Position numbers and translations under genes: made by a program. DNA of 64,000 nucleotides from contig NZ_JZEF01000001.1 in the NCBI RefSeq assembly GCF_001013475.1, forward strand, positions 248,001-312,000, in the 5' to 3' direction. This document shows positions 42,728 to 51,462 of this stretch, piece by piece (position 1 is the first letter of the stretch; each line of letters opens with the position of its first letter). Under the pieces are notes generated by a model that made no database searches, was not told the origin of the DNA, and worked only from the letters and a program-made list of their open reading frames with translations. The DNA comes from Xanthomonas arboricola pv. juglandis. Its GTDB lineage: Bacteria > Pseudomonadota > Gammaproteobacteria > Xanthomonadales > Xanthomonadaceae.

Positions 42728-45292
42728 TTACTCCTGCCGGCCCGGATCCGCCGAGATCAATCGGGTGACATCCAGCAGCGCCGCCGGCAGATGCATGCCG
42801 CCGGGTGCGACCAGATAGCGCGGGCGCCAGGTCGGGGCGAACTTCGACTTGAAGCGGCGCAGGCCGCTGAAGCCATAGAAACGCTCGCCATGACGTGCGA
42901 CCAGGCTGGCGAAGCGATTCCAGCGGCCGGCCAGGCGATGCTCGGCCAGGCCCGACAGCGGTGCCATGCCCAGCGAGAAGCGCGTATAGCCGTTGGCTTG
43001 CCCCCACAGGAACAGCTCGATGAACAGGAAATCCATTGTGCCCTTGGGTGCCTGTGCGCTGTGCCGCATCAGGTCCACCGACAACTCGCCGCCGGCCGGC
43101 GCCCACCACACATTGGCGAAGGCCACGATTTCGCCTTCCGCCTCGGCCACGGCCACCGGGAAGCGGCGCAGATAGTCCGCATCGAAGCTGCCCAGCGAGA
43201 AGCCCTTCTCTTCGCCTGACTTTTCTTCCAGCCATTGTTCGGACACTTCGGACAGGCGCGGCAATACCGCATCCACCTGTTCGGGCTGCAGCATGCGGAA
43301 GGTCAGGCCGCCGCGCTTGCCGCGGTTCCAGGCCTGGCGCAGATCGGCGCGGTCGCGGCCCTCGAGGGTGAAGCCTTCCAACGGCACGATCGCCTCTTCG
43401 CCCAGTTTGACCAGCGTCAGGCCCATGTCTAGGTAGGTCTGCCAGTATTTTTCGCCGACCTGGTAGAACACCGGGCGCAGGCCCATATGGTCGGCCTCCT
43501 CGCGGAAGCGCCAGATCAGGGCGCGCGCGACCTCCGGTGGGCCGACCGGGTCGCCCATCGAGATCAGCGAGCCACCGTAACGCTGCATCATCACAAACCC
43601 GCGGCCCTGCTCGTCGAGCAGGAAGGCCTTGTCGCCGGTCAGCGCCAGGCAGGCCTGGGTGTCGGTGCTGATAGCCAGGATCGGCGCCAGCGTCTGCAGG
43701 GTCTGCGCATCGGCGGACGGCATCGGGCGGCGGCCGCCACGCAGCAGGCGCGCCATGCCGAACACGATCACGCCCACGCACAGGATCAGCGCCGCGCGCA
43801 GCGCACGTGGCGCGTTGGCCGAGGTGGCGAATTCCCACCACAGGTCGTTGCTGTATTCGACGTGGCTGTAGACGAAGAACAGCAGCCAGAACGTGGCCAC
43901 CAGCACCAGGCCGAGGTTGCTCAGCCAGCGCCACGACCAGGCTTCGTCCAGCAGCGCGCCCTGGCGGTAAAACTCGCGGCGTGCCGCCCAAAGCGCCACT
44001 GCGGCCAGTGCCGCCGACAACGACACCGAGATATGGCTGCCGCGCAACAGCGACAGCGGCGGCAGCAGGATGCACACGCCCAGCGCCAGCACCCAGGCCG
44101 CATGGCTGCGGCGTTGCAGGCCCTGGCCGATCAGCAGCAGCACCATGCCGCCCAGGCTGACCAGCAGATGCGAGGTTTCGATCAGTGGCAGCGGCGCCAC
44201 TTCCTGGCGCGCGCGCGGGGTGGGCAAGGTGCCGTCGATGACCAGCGCCGCACCCACCGCAAACACCGCCAACGCCAGGATCTGCGGCAGCCACGGGCGC
44301 AAGGCCTTCCATACCGTGCGTGCGGTGCTGGCGCTGGCGCGCACCGGTGCGCCCAGGCCGGAGGCTGCCGCCATCGCCACCGAGATCAGCAGCGGCACGA
44401 TGTAGTAGGTGACCCGGTAGGCCAGCGCGGCGGCCAGCACCGCGGCGGGGGTGACGTGCGGCAGCAGCTTGAGCAGGCTCCACTCGAACACGCCCAGGCC
44501 GGCCGGCACTGTGGAGATCAGCCCGGCGACCACCGCCACCAGCCAGATGCCGATAAACCCGAAGTAGCCGGTGCCCGGGTCCGGCGGCAGCAGCACGTAG
44601 AACGCGGCGGCCGCCAGGCCCAGCTCGACCACGCTCAGCGCGGTCACGCCCAGTACCGTGGTGCGGTCGGGCAGCCAGAAGCGATGACTGCGGATCCCGA
44701 ATTCGCGGCCCTGTCTGCCGACCAGCCCCAGCATCGCGACGTAGCCGACCAGCAAGGCGATGCCGGCGATGCGGATGCCTTCTGCGGCAATCGGCAAGGC
44801 ACGCGCAGCCGCTTCCGGTTCCAGCAGCAGCGCCAGGCCAAGCAACACCCAGGCGCCGAAGATGAAGCCCAGCGTGCTCATCAGCACCACCTGGCCGATT
44901 TCGGCCAGGGTCAGCCCGACGCTGCCATAGCCGCGCAGGCGGACCGCGCCGCCGGTCAGGGCGGCAAAGCCCAGCGTCTGCCCCACCGCATGCGCCATGA
45001 AGGCGGTGATGCCCACGCGCGCCGGATGCAGTCGCTTGCCGGTGCGCTTGAGCCCGATCCAGTCAAAGCCCACCAGGCAGGCGTAGCTGCTCAAGCCCAG
45101 CAACAGGGTGAGCGCGATCTGGCCGGCACCCAGGGCGCGGAAGGCCTGGCGGATCTGCCGATAGCCATGGTCGGTGAATTGCCCCGACAGCGCGTGCAGC
45201 GCCATTGCCAGGATTGCCAGGCTGATGATCACCGGCAAGGCGCGGCGCCAGCCGCTGGCCGGCGCTTGGGAAGACACGGAGGTATCCGTCAT
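42728..45292 (-). CDS. mprF: Bifunctional lysylphosphatidylglycerol flippase/synthetase MprF
   Basis: An 854-residue membrane protein. The N-terminal two-thirds hold about fourteen helices of the flippase domain (for example LSSYACLVGFDWIGL and GLTLAEIGQVVLMSTLGFIFG). The C-terminal third is the GNAT-like synthase domain (DUF2156, about residues 545-840), with YGGSLISMGDPVG and PRYLVAPGGMHLPAAL. It charges phosphatidylglycerol with lysine from Lys-tRNA and flips it outward, which raises resistance to cationic peptides and acid. The ATG at 45292 gives an MTDTSV start; the frame continues to 45331 with poor coding signs. AcvB/VirJ, the predicted hydrolase partner, is convergent across the repeats. 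Confidence 0.94.
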   Translation of the reverse strand: MTDTSVSSQAPASGWRRALPVIISLAILAMALHALSGQFTDHGYRQIRQAFRALGAGQIALTLLLGLSSYACLVGFDWIGLKRTGKRLHPARVGITAFMAHAVGQTLGFAALTGGAVRLRGYGSVGLTLAEIGQVVLMSTLGFIFGAWVLLGLALLLEPEAAARALPIAAEGIRIAGIALLVGYVAMLGLVGRQGREFGIRSHRFWLPDRTTVLGVTALSVVELGLAAAAFYVLLPPDPGTGYFGFIGIWLVAVVAGLISTVPAGLGVFEWSLLKLLPHVTPAAVLAAALAYRVTYYIVPLLISVAMAAASGLGAPVRASASTARTVWKALRPWLPQILALAVFAVGAALVIDGTLPTPRARQEVAPLPLIETSHLLVSLGGMVLLLIGQGLQRRSHAAWVLALGVCILLPPLSLLRGSHISVSLSAALAAVALWAARREFYRQGALLDEAWSWRWLSNLGLVLVATFWLLFFVYSHVEYSNDLWWEFATSANAPRALRAALILCVGVIVFGMARLLRGGRRPMPSADAQTLQTLAPILAISTDTQACLALTGDKAFLLDEQGRGFVMMQRYGGSLISMGDPVGPPEVARALIWRFREEADHMGLRPVFYQVGEKYWQTYLDMGLTLVKLGEEAIVPLEGFTLEGRDRADLRQAWNRGKRGGLTFRMLQPEQVDAVLPRLSEVSEQWLEEKSGEEKGFSLGSFDADYLRRFPVAVAEAEGEIVAFANVWWAPAGGELSVDLMRHSAQAPKGTMDFLFIELFLWGQANGYTRFSLGMAPLSGLAEHRLAGRWNRFASLVARHGERFYGFSGLRRFKSKFAPTWRPRYLVAPGGMHLPAALLDVTRLISADPGRQE

Positions 45293-45553
45293 GAGGGAAA
45301 CGGGATCTGCTGAAGGGGAAGAAGGGCACATGCACGGTGCGTGCCGTGCGGGCGGTTGCTCTGCATGGGACGGTCGGTGTCAAGGTACATGCAGGGTGAT
45401 CGCGTGGATGCCGAATGAGGTGAACGCAGGGTTCGGTCGCGCCGACAGGTGTCGGCTCAGGACGGCCGCGCGCATCATAGGGCATCGCCGCGCCCACGTG
45501 CCGCAGGAGACCGATATGGACACGATGACTGTTGCAACACAGACAGGCTGCTG

Positions 45554-46261
45554 ATGGAAGATCAACACAACAGCGGCACTGCGATGCCACCCGGGTCTTC
45601 CCGCCCGCCACGCTGGGCCGGGCAGGCCGGCGCAGTCGCCGCCTGCACGGGCCTGGCCTTCATCGCCTTGATCCTGCTGCTGCAATGGCTGCGCGGCGAT
45701 CTGGACTGGATCGACGCACAGCTGAGCGCGTATCTGCACGGCGCCTACGGGCTGCTGTTGCGCACGGCCTATTGCGTGCTGGCTGCCGCGATGGCGTGGA
45801 TGGCGCTGGGCCTGCATGCGGCACTTGCACCGCCCGCGCGCAGCCGCACCGTGGTGGGGCTGTTCTGGGCGGCGGCGGTGGGCCTGTGCATGGTGTCGAT
45901 CGGCGATAGCTGGATGCCGGAGCTGGCGCCCGATGCGGCGATGCCGGTGCACCTGCTCTCGGCCGACATGACGTTTCTGTGCGTGATCGCGGCGGTGTTG
46001 CTGCAGTCCTGGTACTTCCGCCGCGACCGGATGTGGCAAGGCCACTTCGCCGCCGCGTTCGGCCTGGGGCTGTGCGCATTTGCGGTATTGCTGTTCCACG
46101 TCACGGTCACCAGCGCGCCGCTGGGCATCAGCCAGAAGAGCGCCATCGTGTTGATCGTGGCCTGGATGGTGCGGGTGGGGGCGTGGTTGGCGCAGCACGT
46201 GCGCGCCGGGGCTGCACGTTTGCCGCATTCGCGGGACAATGCCCGGGTCAATCAACCGTAG
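45554..46261 (+). CDS. DUF998-type membrane protein
   Basis: A 235-residue inner-membrane protein with six predicted helices (about 29-49, 66-84, 96-116, 135-155, 167-187, 198-218) and short loops. The pattern SIGDSWMPELAPDAAMPVH in the middle loop is a fair match to the DUF998 family. No catalytic residues are apparent. It is divergent from mprF (262 bases between starts) and directly precedes the ridA gene (11 bases), so a small operon is likely. Function unknown. Confidence 0.7.
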   Translation: MEDQHNSGTAMPPGSSRPPRWAGQAGAVAACTGLAFIALILLLQWLRGDLDWIDAQLSAYLHGAYGLLLRTAYCVLAAAMAWMALGLHAALAPPARSRTVVGLFWAAAVGLCMVSIGDSWMPELAPDAAMPVHLLSADMTFLCVIAAVLLQSWYFRRDRMWQGHFAAAFGLGLCAFAVLLFHVTVTSAPLGISQKSAIVLIVAWMVRVGAWLAQHVRAGAARLPHSRDNARVNQP

Positions 46262-46272
46262 GAAGTCTGAAA

Positions 46273-46620
46273 ATGCTGCAGCGATTCGATGCGGGTCCGC
46301 GGATGTCGGAAATGACCGTCCATGGCGGCGTGTGCTACCTGGCCGGCCAGATTGCCGAAGACACCAGCCAAGACATCACCGGGCAGACCCGCCAGGTGCT
46401 GGGTGAAATCGACAAGTTGCTCGCGCAGGCGGCCAGCGACAAGACCAAGATCCTGCGTGCGGAAATCTTCCTGGCCGACATCGCCGATTTCGACGGCATG
46501 AACAAGGCCTGGGACGAATGGGTGCCGCACGGCTTCACCCCGGCGCGCGCCACGGTCGAAGCCAGACTGGCGCGGCCGGAATGGAAGGTGGAAATCGTGA
46601 TCACCGCTGCGGCGAGCTGA
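46273..46620 (+). CDS. RidA family reactive-imine deaminase-like protein
   Basis: A 115-residue member of the YjgF/YER057c/UK114 group, which hydrolyses reactive enamine/imine intermediates. Visible segments are GGVCYLAGQIAEDTSQDI, QTRQVLGEIDKLLAQA, ILRAEIFLADIADFDGMNKAW and ARATVEARLARPEWKVEI. The arginine of the active site is in PARATVEARL near residue 94. AGGAAG at 46260-46265 precedes the ATG. It follows the DUF998 gene by 11 bases. Confidence 0.9.
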   Translation: MLQRFDAGPRMSEMTVHGGVCYLAGQIAEDTSQDITGQTRQVLGEIDKLLAQAASDKTKILRAEIFLADIADFDGMNKAWDEWVPHGFTPARATVEARLARPEWKVEIVITAAAS

Positions 46621-46855
46621 TCACAGCGCGGCGCGCGGAGCGCGGCTCGATCGCGCGCCGACGCCGTGTCATCTGCGCGCATGCGCTCGGACAAGCGTCG
46701 CAGCATTGTCTGAAGGACAGTGGCGAAAGCTGATCGCAGGTCGGCTTGACAGCATCGCCAGCGCGCTTGTCGGCGCACCCCATGATTGGAGCGCCGACAT
46801 GTCGCGCTTCACTCACGTGGGCCGCCTCGTCGTTTCGACGCGCGCGCGTGCGCGA

Positions 46856-47926
46856 TCAGCGTTTGACGAAGCGGTAATGCGCCACGCCCCATTCGCGGCC
46901 CTGGTCGTAACCGAACAGCTCGGCGCAGGCCAGCCAGAACATCCGCCAGCGCTGCCACCAGCGCTGCGCATCGTCGCCATAGGTCTGCCGTAGTAGCGGC
47001 ATGATCTGCTCGCGGTGGCGGTCCTGGTTTTCCAGCCAGGCGTTGGCGGTTTTTTCGTAATGCTCGCCCGACAGCACCCAGCGCTGTTCGATGATGACGT
47101 CCTGCTGGAAATGCAGCAGGGTGTCGGCCGCCGGCATCAGCCCGCCGGTGAAGAAATGCCGTCCCATCCAGTTGTCTTCGCCGGCCACTTCGAACGGGTA
47201 GGCCAGGTCGCGGTGACAGAAGATATGCACGAACAGCTTGCCGCCTGGCGCCAGCCAGCTGCCGACACGTGCCAGCAGCTCGCGGTAGTTGCGCATGTGT
47301 TCGAACATCTCCACCGACACCACGCGGTCGAAGTTGCCCGGCGGCAGCGCCAGCGCGTTGACGTCGGCGGTGATGACCTGCACGTTGCTCAATCCGCGCA
47401 CGCGGCACTGCTCCAGGATGTGCGCGCGCTGCGGACGCGAGTTGGACACCGCGGTGATGGTGGCGCCGGGATAGCGCTCGGCCATCCACAAGGTCAGCGA
47501 GCCCCAACCGCAGCCCAGCTCCAGGATGCGTTGGCCGTCGGCCAGTTCGGCGCGCTCGCCGTACAGCGCCAGCATGCGTTCTTCGGCCGCATCCAGATCC
47601 GGCGTGGTGGCGTCCCAGTAGCAGCTGCTGTACTTGAGCCGGCGGCCCAGGCACAGGGTGAAGAACTGCGGCGGCAATTCGTAGTGCTGGCGATTGGCGG
47701 CATCGGTTTCGATCGCGATGGCGCTGGCACGCAGGCTGTCGATGAAGGCGCGTTGGCGTTCGCCGCTGGCGTCGGCACCGCCGGTGCGCTCATCGTGCAG
47801 GCGTTGCGCACACAGCCGGCGGATGCCGTAACGCAGTGCGGCGTCGGGCAGCACGCCGGATTCGGCCAGCCGGGTGGCGAAGGATTCTTCGGGCAGCGAG
47901 GAGGGCGGGATGGTGACAGTGGACAT
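46856..47926 (-). CDS. CFA-family SAM methyltransferase, coclaurine N-methyltransferase-like branch
   Basis: A 356-residue S-adenosylmethionine-dependent enzyme, last gene of the lipid operon. The SAM site is ELGCGWGSLTLWMAE near residue 136, and the acidic ligand is in SVEMFEHMRNY. The following LFVHIFCHRD keeps the histidine that holds bicarbonate in E. coli Cfa (compared from memory), but the DNWMGRHFFTGGLMP segment is more like plant coclaurine N-methyltransferases. It is a second CFA-type gene in this operon and differs clearly from the one at 49265-50560. The acceptor could be an unsaturated fatty acyl chain or another lipid. The gap to DUF1295 is 17 bases. Confidence 0.85.
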   Translation of the reverse strand: MSTVTIPPSSLPEESFATRLAESGVLPDAALRYGIRRLCAQRLHDERTGGADASGERQRAFIDSLRASAIAIETDAANRQHYELPPQFFTLCLGRRLKYSSCYWDATTPDLDAAEERMLALYGERAELADGQRILELGCGWGSLTLWMAERYPGATITAVSNSRPQRAHILEQCRVRGLSNVQVITADVNALALPPGNFDRVVSVEMFEHMRNYRELLARVGSWLAPGGKLFVHIFCHRDLAYPFEVAGEDNWMGRHFFTGGLMPAADTLLHFQQDVIIEQRWVLSGEHYEKTANAWLENQDRHREQIMPLLRQTYGDDAQRWWQRWRMFWLACAELFGYDQGREWGVAHYRFVKR

Positions 47927-47943
47927 ACGACTCTCTAGGCGAC

Positions 47944-48726
47944 TCAGGACGAAGGGGGAAGTGGGAAAAACGCGCTGGTGCTGCGCTGGTATTGCGCGTA
48001 GTCCTCACCACGCGAGCGCAGCGCCTGCTGCTCGGTGTAGGGAATGCCGGTGAAGCGATACAGGAATACGAACATCACCACCGGCCCCAGCGCAGCCAGG
48101 GCAAGCGGCCACGGCCCGGCACCGACGGCCAGCGCCAGATAGGCGAACCAGTGCACGAACTCGAAGAAGTAGTTGGGATGGCGCGAATACCGCCACAATC
48201 CGCTGCGGCAGGTGACGCCACGATTGGCAGGGTTGGCCTTGTGCGCAGACAGTTGCCGGTCGGCCAGGGCTTCGCCACCGACCGCGATCAACCACACCGC
48301 AATCGCCAGCGTGCTCCACGCGCTCCAGGCCGGAGTCGGGTTGCTGGCAGCGGCCAGAAACGGCACACAAAACAGCACCACGACCACCGCCTGCGCCAGG
48401 AAGAAGCCCAGGAATTTGCGTTGGTCGCCGTTCCAGTGCTCGCGCAGGGCGCGATAACGGCCATCTTCGTGCGGGTCGCCGAACACGCGCACGCCCAGAT
48501 GCAACGCCAGGCGCGCGCCCCAGACACCGCCGAGCACGCCGACCAGCACGCGCGGCAGCAGCGCGCCATCGGACATCCACGCGCAATACGGCGCTGCCAC
48601 CGCCAGACACGCGGCCCACAGCACGTCGACCGGGCCGGCATTGCCGCTGCGGCGTTGCCACAGCCAGCCGACCACCATCACCACGCTCGCAAACACGCCC
48701 ACATGCAGCAGCGGCCAGGCATTCAT
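47944..48726 (-). CDS. DUF1295 membrane protein (steroid 5-alpha-reductase-like)
   Basis: A 260-residue polytopic protein with about six helices. The family has a C-terminal reductase-like core, here GLWRYSRHPNYFFEFVHWFAYL with the RHPNY motif near residue 184 that binds NADPH in steroid reductase-like enzymes. It may reduce a double bond in the modified acyl chain, but this is inferred from the fold. It overlaps DUF2878 by four bases (ATGA) and is upstream of the second methyltransferase. DUF1295 genes occur with CFA genes at sigK loci in Mycobacterium. Confidence 0.85.
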   Translation of the reverse strand: MNAWPLLHVGVFASVVMVVGWLWQRRSGNAGPVDVLWAACLAVAAPYCAWMSDGALLPRVLVGVLGGVWGARLALHLGVRVFGDPHEDGRYRALREHWNGDQRKFLGFFLAQAVVVVLFCVPFLAAASNPTPAWSAWSTLAIAVWLIAVGGEALADRQLSAHKANPANRGVTCRSGLWRYSRHPNYFFEFVHWFAYLALAVGAGPWPLALAALGPVVMFVFLYRFTGIPYTEQQALRSRGEDYAQYQRSTSAFFPLPPSS

Positions 48727-49268
48727 TGCAGTTCTCCCCTCAGGTGTTCAGGCGATGGTCGCGCGAGGCGGCGTGCATACAGCGACAACAGACCGCAGGC
48801 CACGCCCCAACCGATGCCGACCGCGACCGCCGCATGCAGCTGCGGCGGCTGGAATTGCACTGCCTGCCAGCTGCGCTGCGCCAACCAGTACGAAAACGGC
48901 CCGAAGATCGCGCCCAGCAGCACCGCCAGCCACGGCCGCTGCATCACCGACGCCAGCGAATGATTGAGCGTGAGCGCAAAGCCCAGCCACAATGCCAGGA
49001 TCCAGGCCGGCGCCAGCAGGGTGCCCGGCCACGGTGCGGCATAACGCACCCAGCCTGCGGCGGCCAGCGTGGTGTCCAGCAGCAAGCCCAGCGACAGCGC
49101 GGCGACCAGCAACTGCAGATCGCCCGGCGCACGCCGCGACGGCCACAGCTGATACAGCGCGAACAGCGCCAGTACCAGCAGGGTAGGCCAGACGCGCGCC
49201 TGTGCGGCCGCGCTGACGGCCACCAGCCACAGCACCTGCAGGCCCAAATAGTTGCCGAGCTGCTTCAT
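48723..49268 (-). CDS. DUF2878 membrane protein
   Basis: A 181-residue integral membrane protein with about five to six helices, starting MKQLGNYLGLQVLWLVAVSA. The DUF2878 family is recognised by its LLLDTTLAAAGWVRY and NHSLASVMQRPWLAVLLG segments. No enzymatic motif is apparent. The ATG at 49268 is used: it overlaps the CFA-type gene by four bases, and the frame upstream of it lies within that gene. It overlaps the next gene (DUF1295) by four bases also. Membership of the operon is the main clue to function. Confidence 0.8.
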   Translation of the reverse strand: MKQLGNYLGLQVLWLVAVSAAAQARVWPTLLVLALFALYQLWPSRRAPGDLQLLVAALSLGLLLDTTLAAAGWVRYAAPWPGTLLAPAWILALWLGFALTLNHSLASVMQRPWLAVLLGAIFGPFSYWLAQRSWQAVQFQPPQLHAAVAVGIGWGVACGLLSLYARRLARPSPEHLRGELQ

Positions 49269-50560
49269 GCGTGAACGGGAAGGCCGGGCACGAACTGCGG
49301 CGGGCGTGCGCCCGGCTTGCTCAGCCATAGATGCACATCGCCGATCGAGCGTTCCAGGAAGCCGGCTTCGCAATAGGCCAGGTAGAACTCCCACATGCGG
49401 ATGAAACGCTCGTCATAGCCGAGCGCGCGCACCTGCGGCAGCTGCGCCATGAAGCGCTGCCGCCAGGCGCGCAGCGTCAACGCGTAGCTCGGCCCGATGT
49501 CTTCCAGGTTGAACAGGCGCAGGTCGCTGGCGCGTGCGATTGCGCCGGTCATCGCCGCCACCGACGGAATGAAGCTGCCGGGGAAGATGTGCCGCTTGAT
49601 GAAGTCCACCGAGCGCAACGCCTGCGCATAGCGATGGTCTTCGATGGTGATGGCCTGGATCAGCGCCTCGCCATCGTCGGCCAGCAGGCTGCCGACCTTG
49701 GCGAAATAGGTGTCCAGATACTGATGGCCGATCGCCTCGATCATCTCGATCGACACCACCCGGTCGTAGCGCCCGTCCAGATCGCGATAGTCGCGCAACA
49801 ACACGCTGACCCGGTCGCTCAGGCCGGCCGCGGCGATGCGCTGGGTCGCCAGTTCGAACTGCTCGCGCGAGATGGTGGTGGTGGTGACGCGGCAGCCATG
49901 CTCGCGTGCAGCGTGCAGCGCAAAGCCGCCCCAGCCGGTGCCAATTTCCACCACATGGTGTTGCGGGCCGAGCCGCAGTTTCTGGCAGATGCGTTCGAGC
50001 TTGCGCGTGGCTGCGCGCTCCAGTGCGGCCTCGCCCTGGGCTTCTTCGCCCTCGACGAAGATCGCCGAGGAGTACATCAGGTTCTCGTCCAGGAACAGGC
50101 GGAATAACGGGTTGCCCAGATCGTAATGCGCGGCGATGTTGCGCCGGCTGCCGCTGCGGGTATTGCGTGCGAATGCATGCAGGCTGCGCATTGCCCAGCC
50201 GCCCAGTCGCGCGGTACCGGTCTCCATCGCATCCAGGCGCTCGCGATTGCGCAGCAGCAGGCGCATCAACGCGACCAGATCGTCGCATTGCCATTGCCCG
50301 TCCATGTACGACTCGCCGGCACCGACGCTGCCATTGAGCGCGGCCTGGCGATAGAAGCCGGGGTCGATGACGCGCAACTGCGTCTGCAGCGCATCCGCAC
50401 CACTGGCGTTGCCGAGGGTGGTGACGTCATCGGCTTCGTGCAGCTGCAACTGTCCATCGCGCAGCTCGCCGAGCGTGGCCAGCAGCCGCTTGCGCAACAG
50501 GCGGTCCGTCCAGGAAGCCGCGCGCGGCGCAGCGGTGTCGGGCAGGGACGTGGCGTTCAT
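49265..50560 (-). CDS. CFA-family SAM methyltransferase, UfaA1-like
   Basis: A 431-residue cyclopropane-fatty-acid synthase-like enzyme. The SAM-binding motif is VEIGTGWGGFALHAA near residue 196, and the acidic residue is in VSIEMIEAIGHQYLD. Compared from memory with E. coli Cfa, the LLHTIG segment reads ALIQAITIEDHRY here, so the bicarbonate-binding histidine is a glutamine. The RHIFPGSFIPSV segment that follows is conserved. The change suggests chemistry other than ordinary ring closure, for instance methyl transfer. It matches UfaA1 at the Mycobacterium sigK locus in context. It overlaps both neighbours by four bases. Confidence 0.87.
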   Translation of the reverse strand: MNATSLPDTAAPRAASWTDRLLRKRLLATLGELRDGQLQLHEADDVTTLGNASGADALQTQLRVIDPGFYRQAALNGSVGAGESYMDGQWQCDDLVALMRLLLRNRERLDAMETGTARLGGWAMRSLHAFARNTRSGSRRNIAAHYDLGNPLFRLFLDENLMYSSAIFVEGEEAQGEAALERAATRKLERICQKLRLGPQHHVVEIGTGWGGFALHAAREHGCRVTTTTISREQFELATQRIAAAGLSDRVSVLLRDYRDLDGRYDRVVSIEMIEAIGHQYLDTYFAKVGSLLADDGEALIQAITIEDHRYAQALRSVDFIKRHIFPGSFIPSVAAMTGAIARASDLRLFNLEDIGPSYALTLRAWRQRFMAQLPQVRALGYDERFIRMWEFYLAYCEAGFLERSIGDVHLWLSKPGARPPQFVPGLPVHA

Positions 50561-51462
50561 CGGGGTTCTCGCACAGGCGGATGAGGGTGATCGTGGACGG
50601 GGTTGCCGCGTAGCCACAGGCGCAGGGCCTGCCAGTGGATGGCCAGCACCACCTGCACGGTCATCAAGGGGTAGGCCAGCAGCGTGCGCGCCAGGGTGCG
50701 TGCGTTGAGCGGCTGGCGTTGCAGGACCAGGGTGGCATCGAAGCGGCGCGTGCCACGCTCGCTGCCTGCGCCACCGGCGTCAGGATGAGCGGCCGGCGTA
50801 TCGCCGCCGGGCGCATCCAACACCTGCATATGCACGCGCAATTGCGCATCCGGCACGCTGAAACGCCAGTCGTACTGATGCTGCATGCCCATGAACGGCG
50901 AGACATGGAAGCGCTTGTCGAAGCGCCAGGCATGCACGTCGCGATGCGTGCGCGCCTGCGCGACCGGCAGCACGTAGGTATGGCGCTGCTGCCAGGGCGT
51001 ATTGGTGATTTCCGCAACGATCCAGCGCAGGCCACCGTGGCGATCGAAGCAGTAGTAGAAGCTGACCGGATTGAACACGTGGCCGAAGTAGCGCAGATGC
51101 GTGAGCAGGCGGATCGCGCCATCGGGGCGCTCGCCGGTCTGGGTCTGCACGCAATCGCGCACGGCCTGGTCCAGCGGAACGTTCGGATCGCCGAGATAAT
51201 CGCTGCGCCGGAACTGCGCCAGGTTGGCGCGCCCCACCGACCACAGCCAACGCCGCGCGAACACCGCATCGAGCTCGGACAGATCCAGGTACATCAGGAA
51301 CAGCCGGTAGCGAAACGCCAGCGCTCTGGGCGCAAACCGACGGTGCCGCACCCAGCCGGTGTAGATTGCGCTGCGCAGTGTGCCGGCCACGCTACCCGCA
51401 CCGCTGTCCTCGCCCGGAGGCAGCGGTACCGCATCGGGGCTGGCTTCGCGCAGCAGCTGCAT
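50557..51462 (-). CDS. DUF1365 family protein
   Basis: A 301-residue soluble protein. The DUF1365 pattern is visible in TGWVRHRRFAPRALAFRYRLF, in LLTHLRYFGHVFNPVSFYYCF and in KRFHVSPFMGMQHQYDWRF. The repeated FNPVSFYYCFD and FHVSPFM words suggest a lipid- or cofactor-binding fold, but no chemistry is known. It shares one base with the oxidoreductase stop (TGATG) and overlaps the methyltransferase by four bases. DUF1365 is linked to FAD and CFA genes in many bacteria including Mycobacterium (Rv0448c). Confidence 0.87.
   Translation of the reverse strand: MQLLREASPDAVPLPPGEDSGAGSVAGTLRSAIYTGWVRHRRFAPRALAFRYRLFLMYLDLSELDAVFARRWLWSVGRANLAQFRRSDYLGDPNVPLDQAVRDCVQTQTGERPDGAIRLLTHLRYFGHVFNPVSFYYCFDRHGGLRWIVAEITNTPWQQRHTYVLPVAQARTHRDVHAWRFDKRFHVSPFMGMQHQYDWRFSVPDAQLRVHMQVLDAPGGDTPAAHPDAGGAGSERGTRRFDATLVLQRQPLNARTLARTLLAYPLMTVQVVLAIHWQALRLWLRGNPVHDHPHPPVREPR

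Noticed and set aside
43487..45313. 608-codon plus-strand frame over mprF
   Set aside because: Antisense to a full-length MprF with strong domain matches; the Gln/His/Arg-rich translation is typical of high-GC shadow frames.
46706..46993. Plus-strand frame between ridA and the CFA-type gene
   Set aside because: It overlaps the 3' end of the CFA-type gene antisense and has no start signal or domain.
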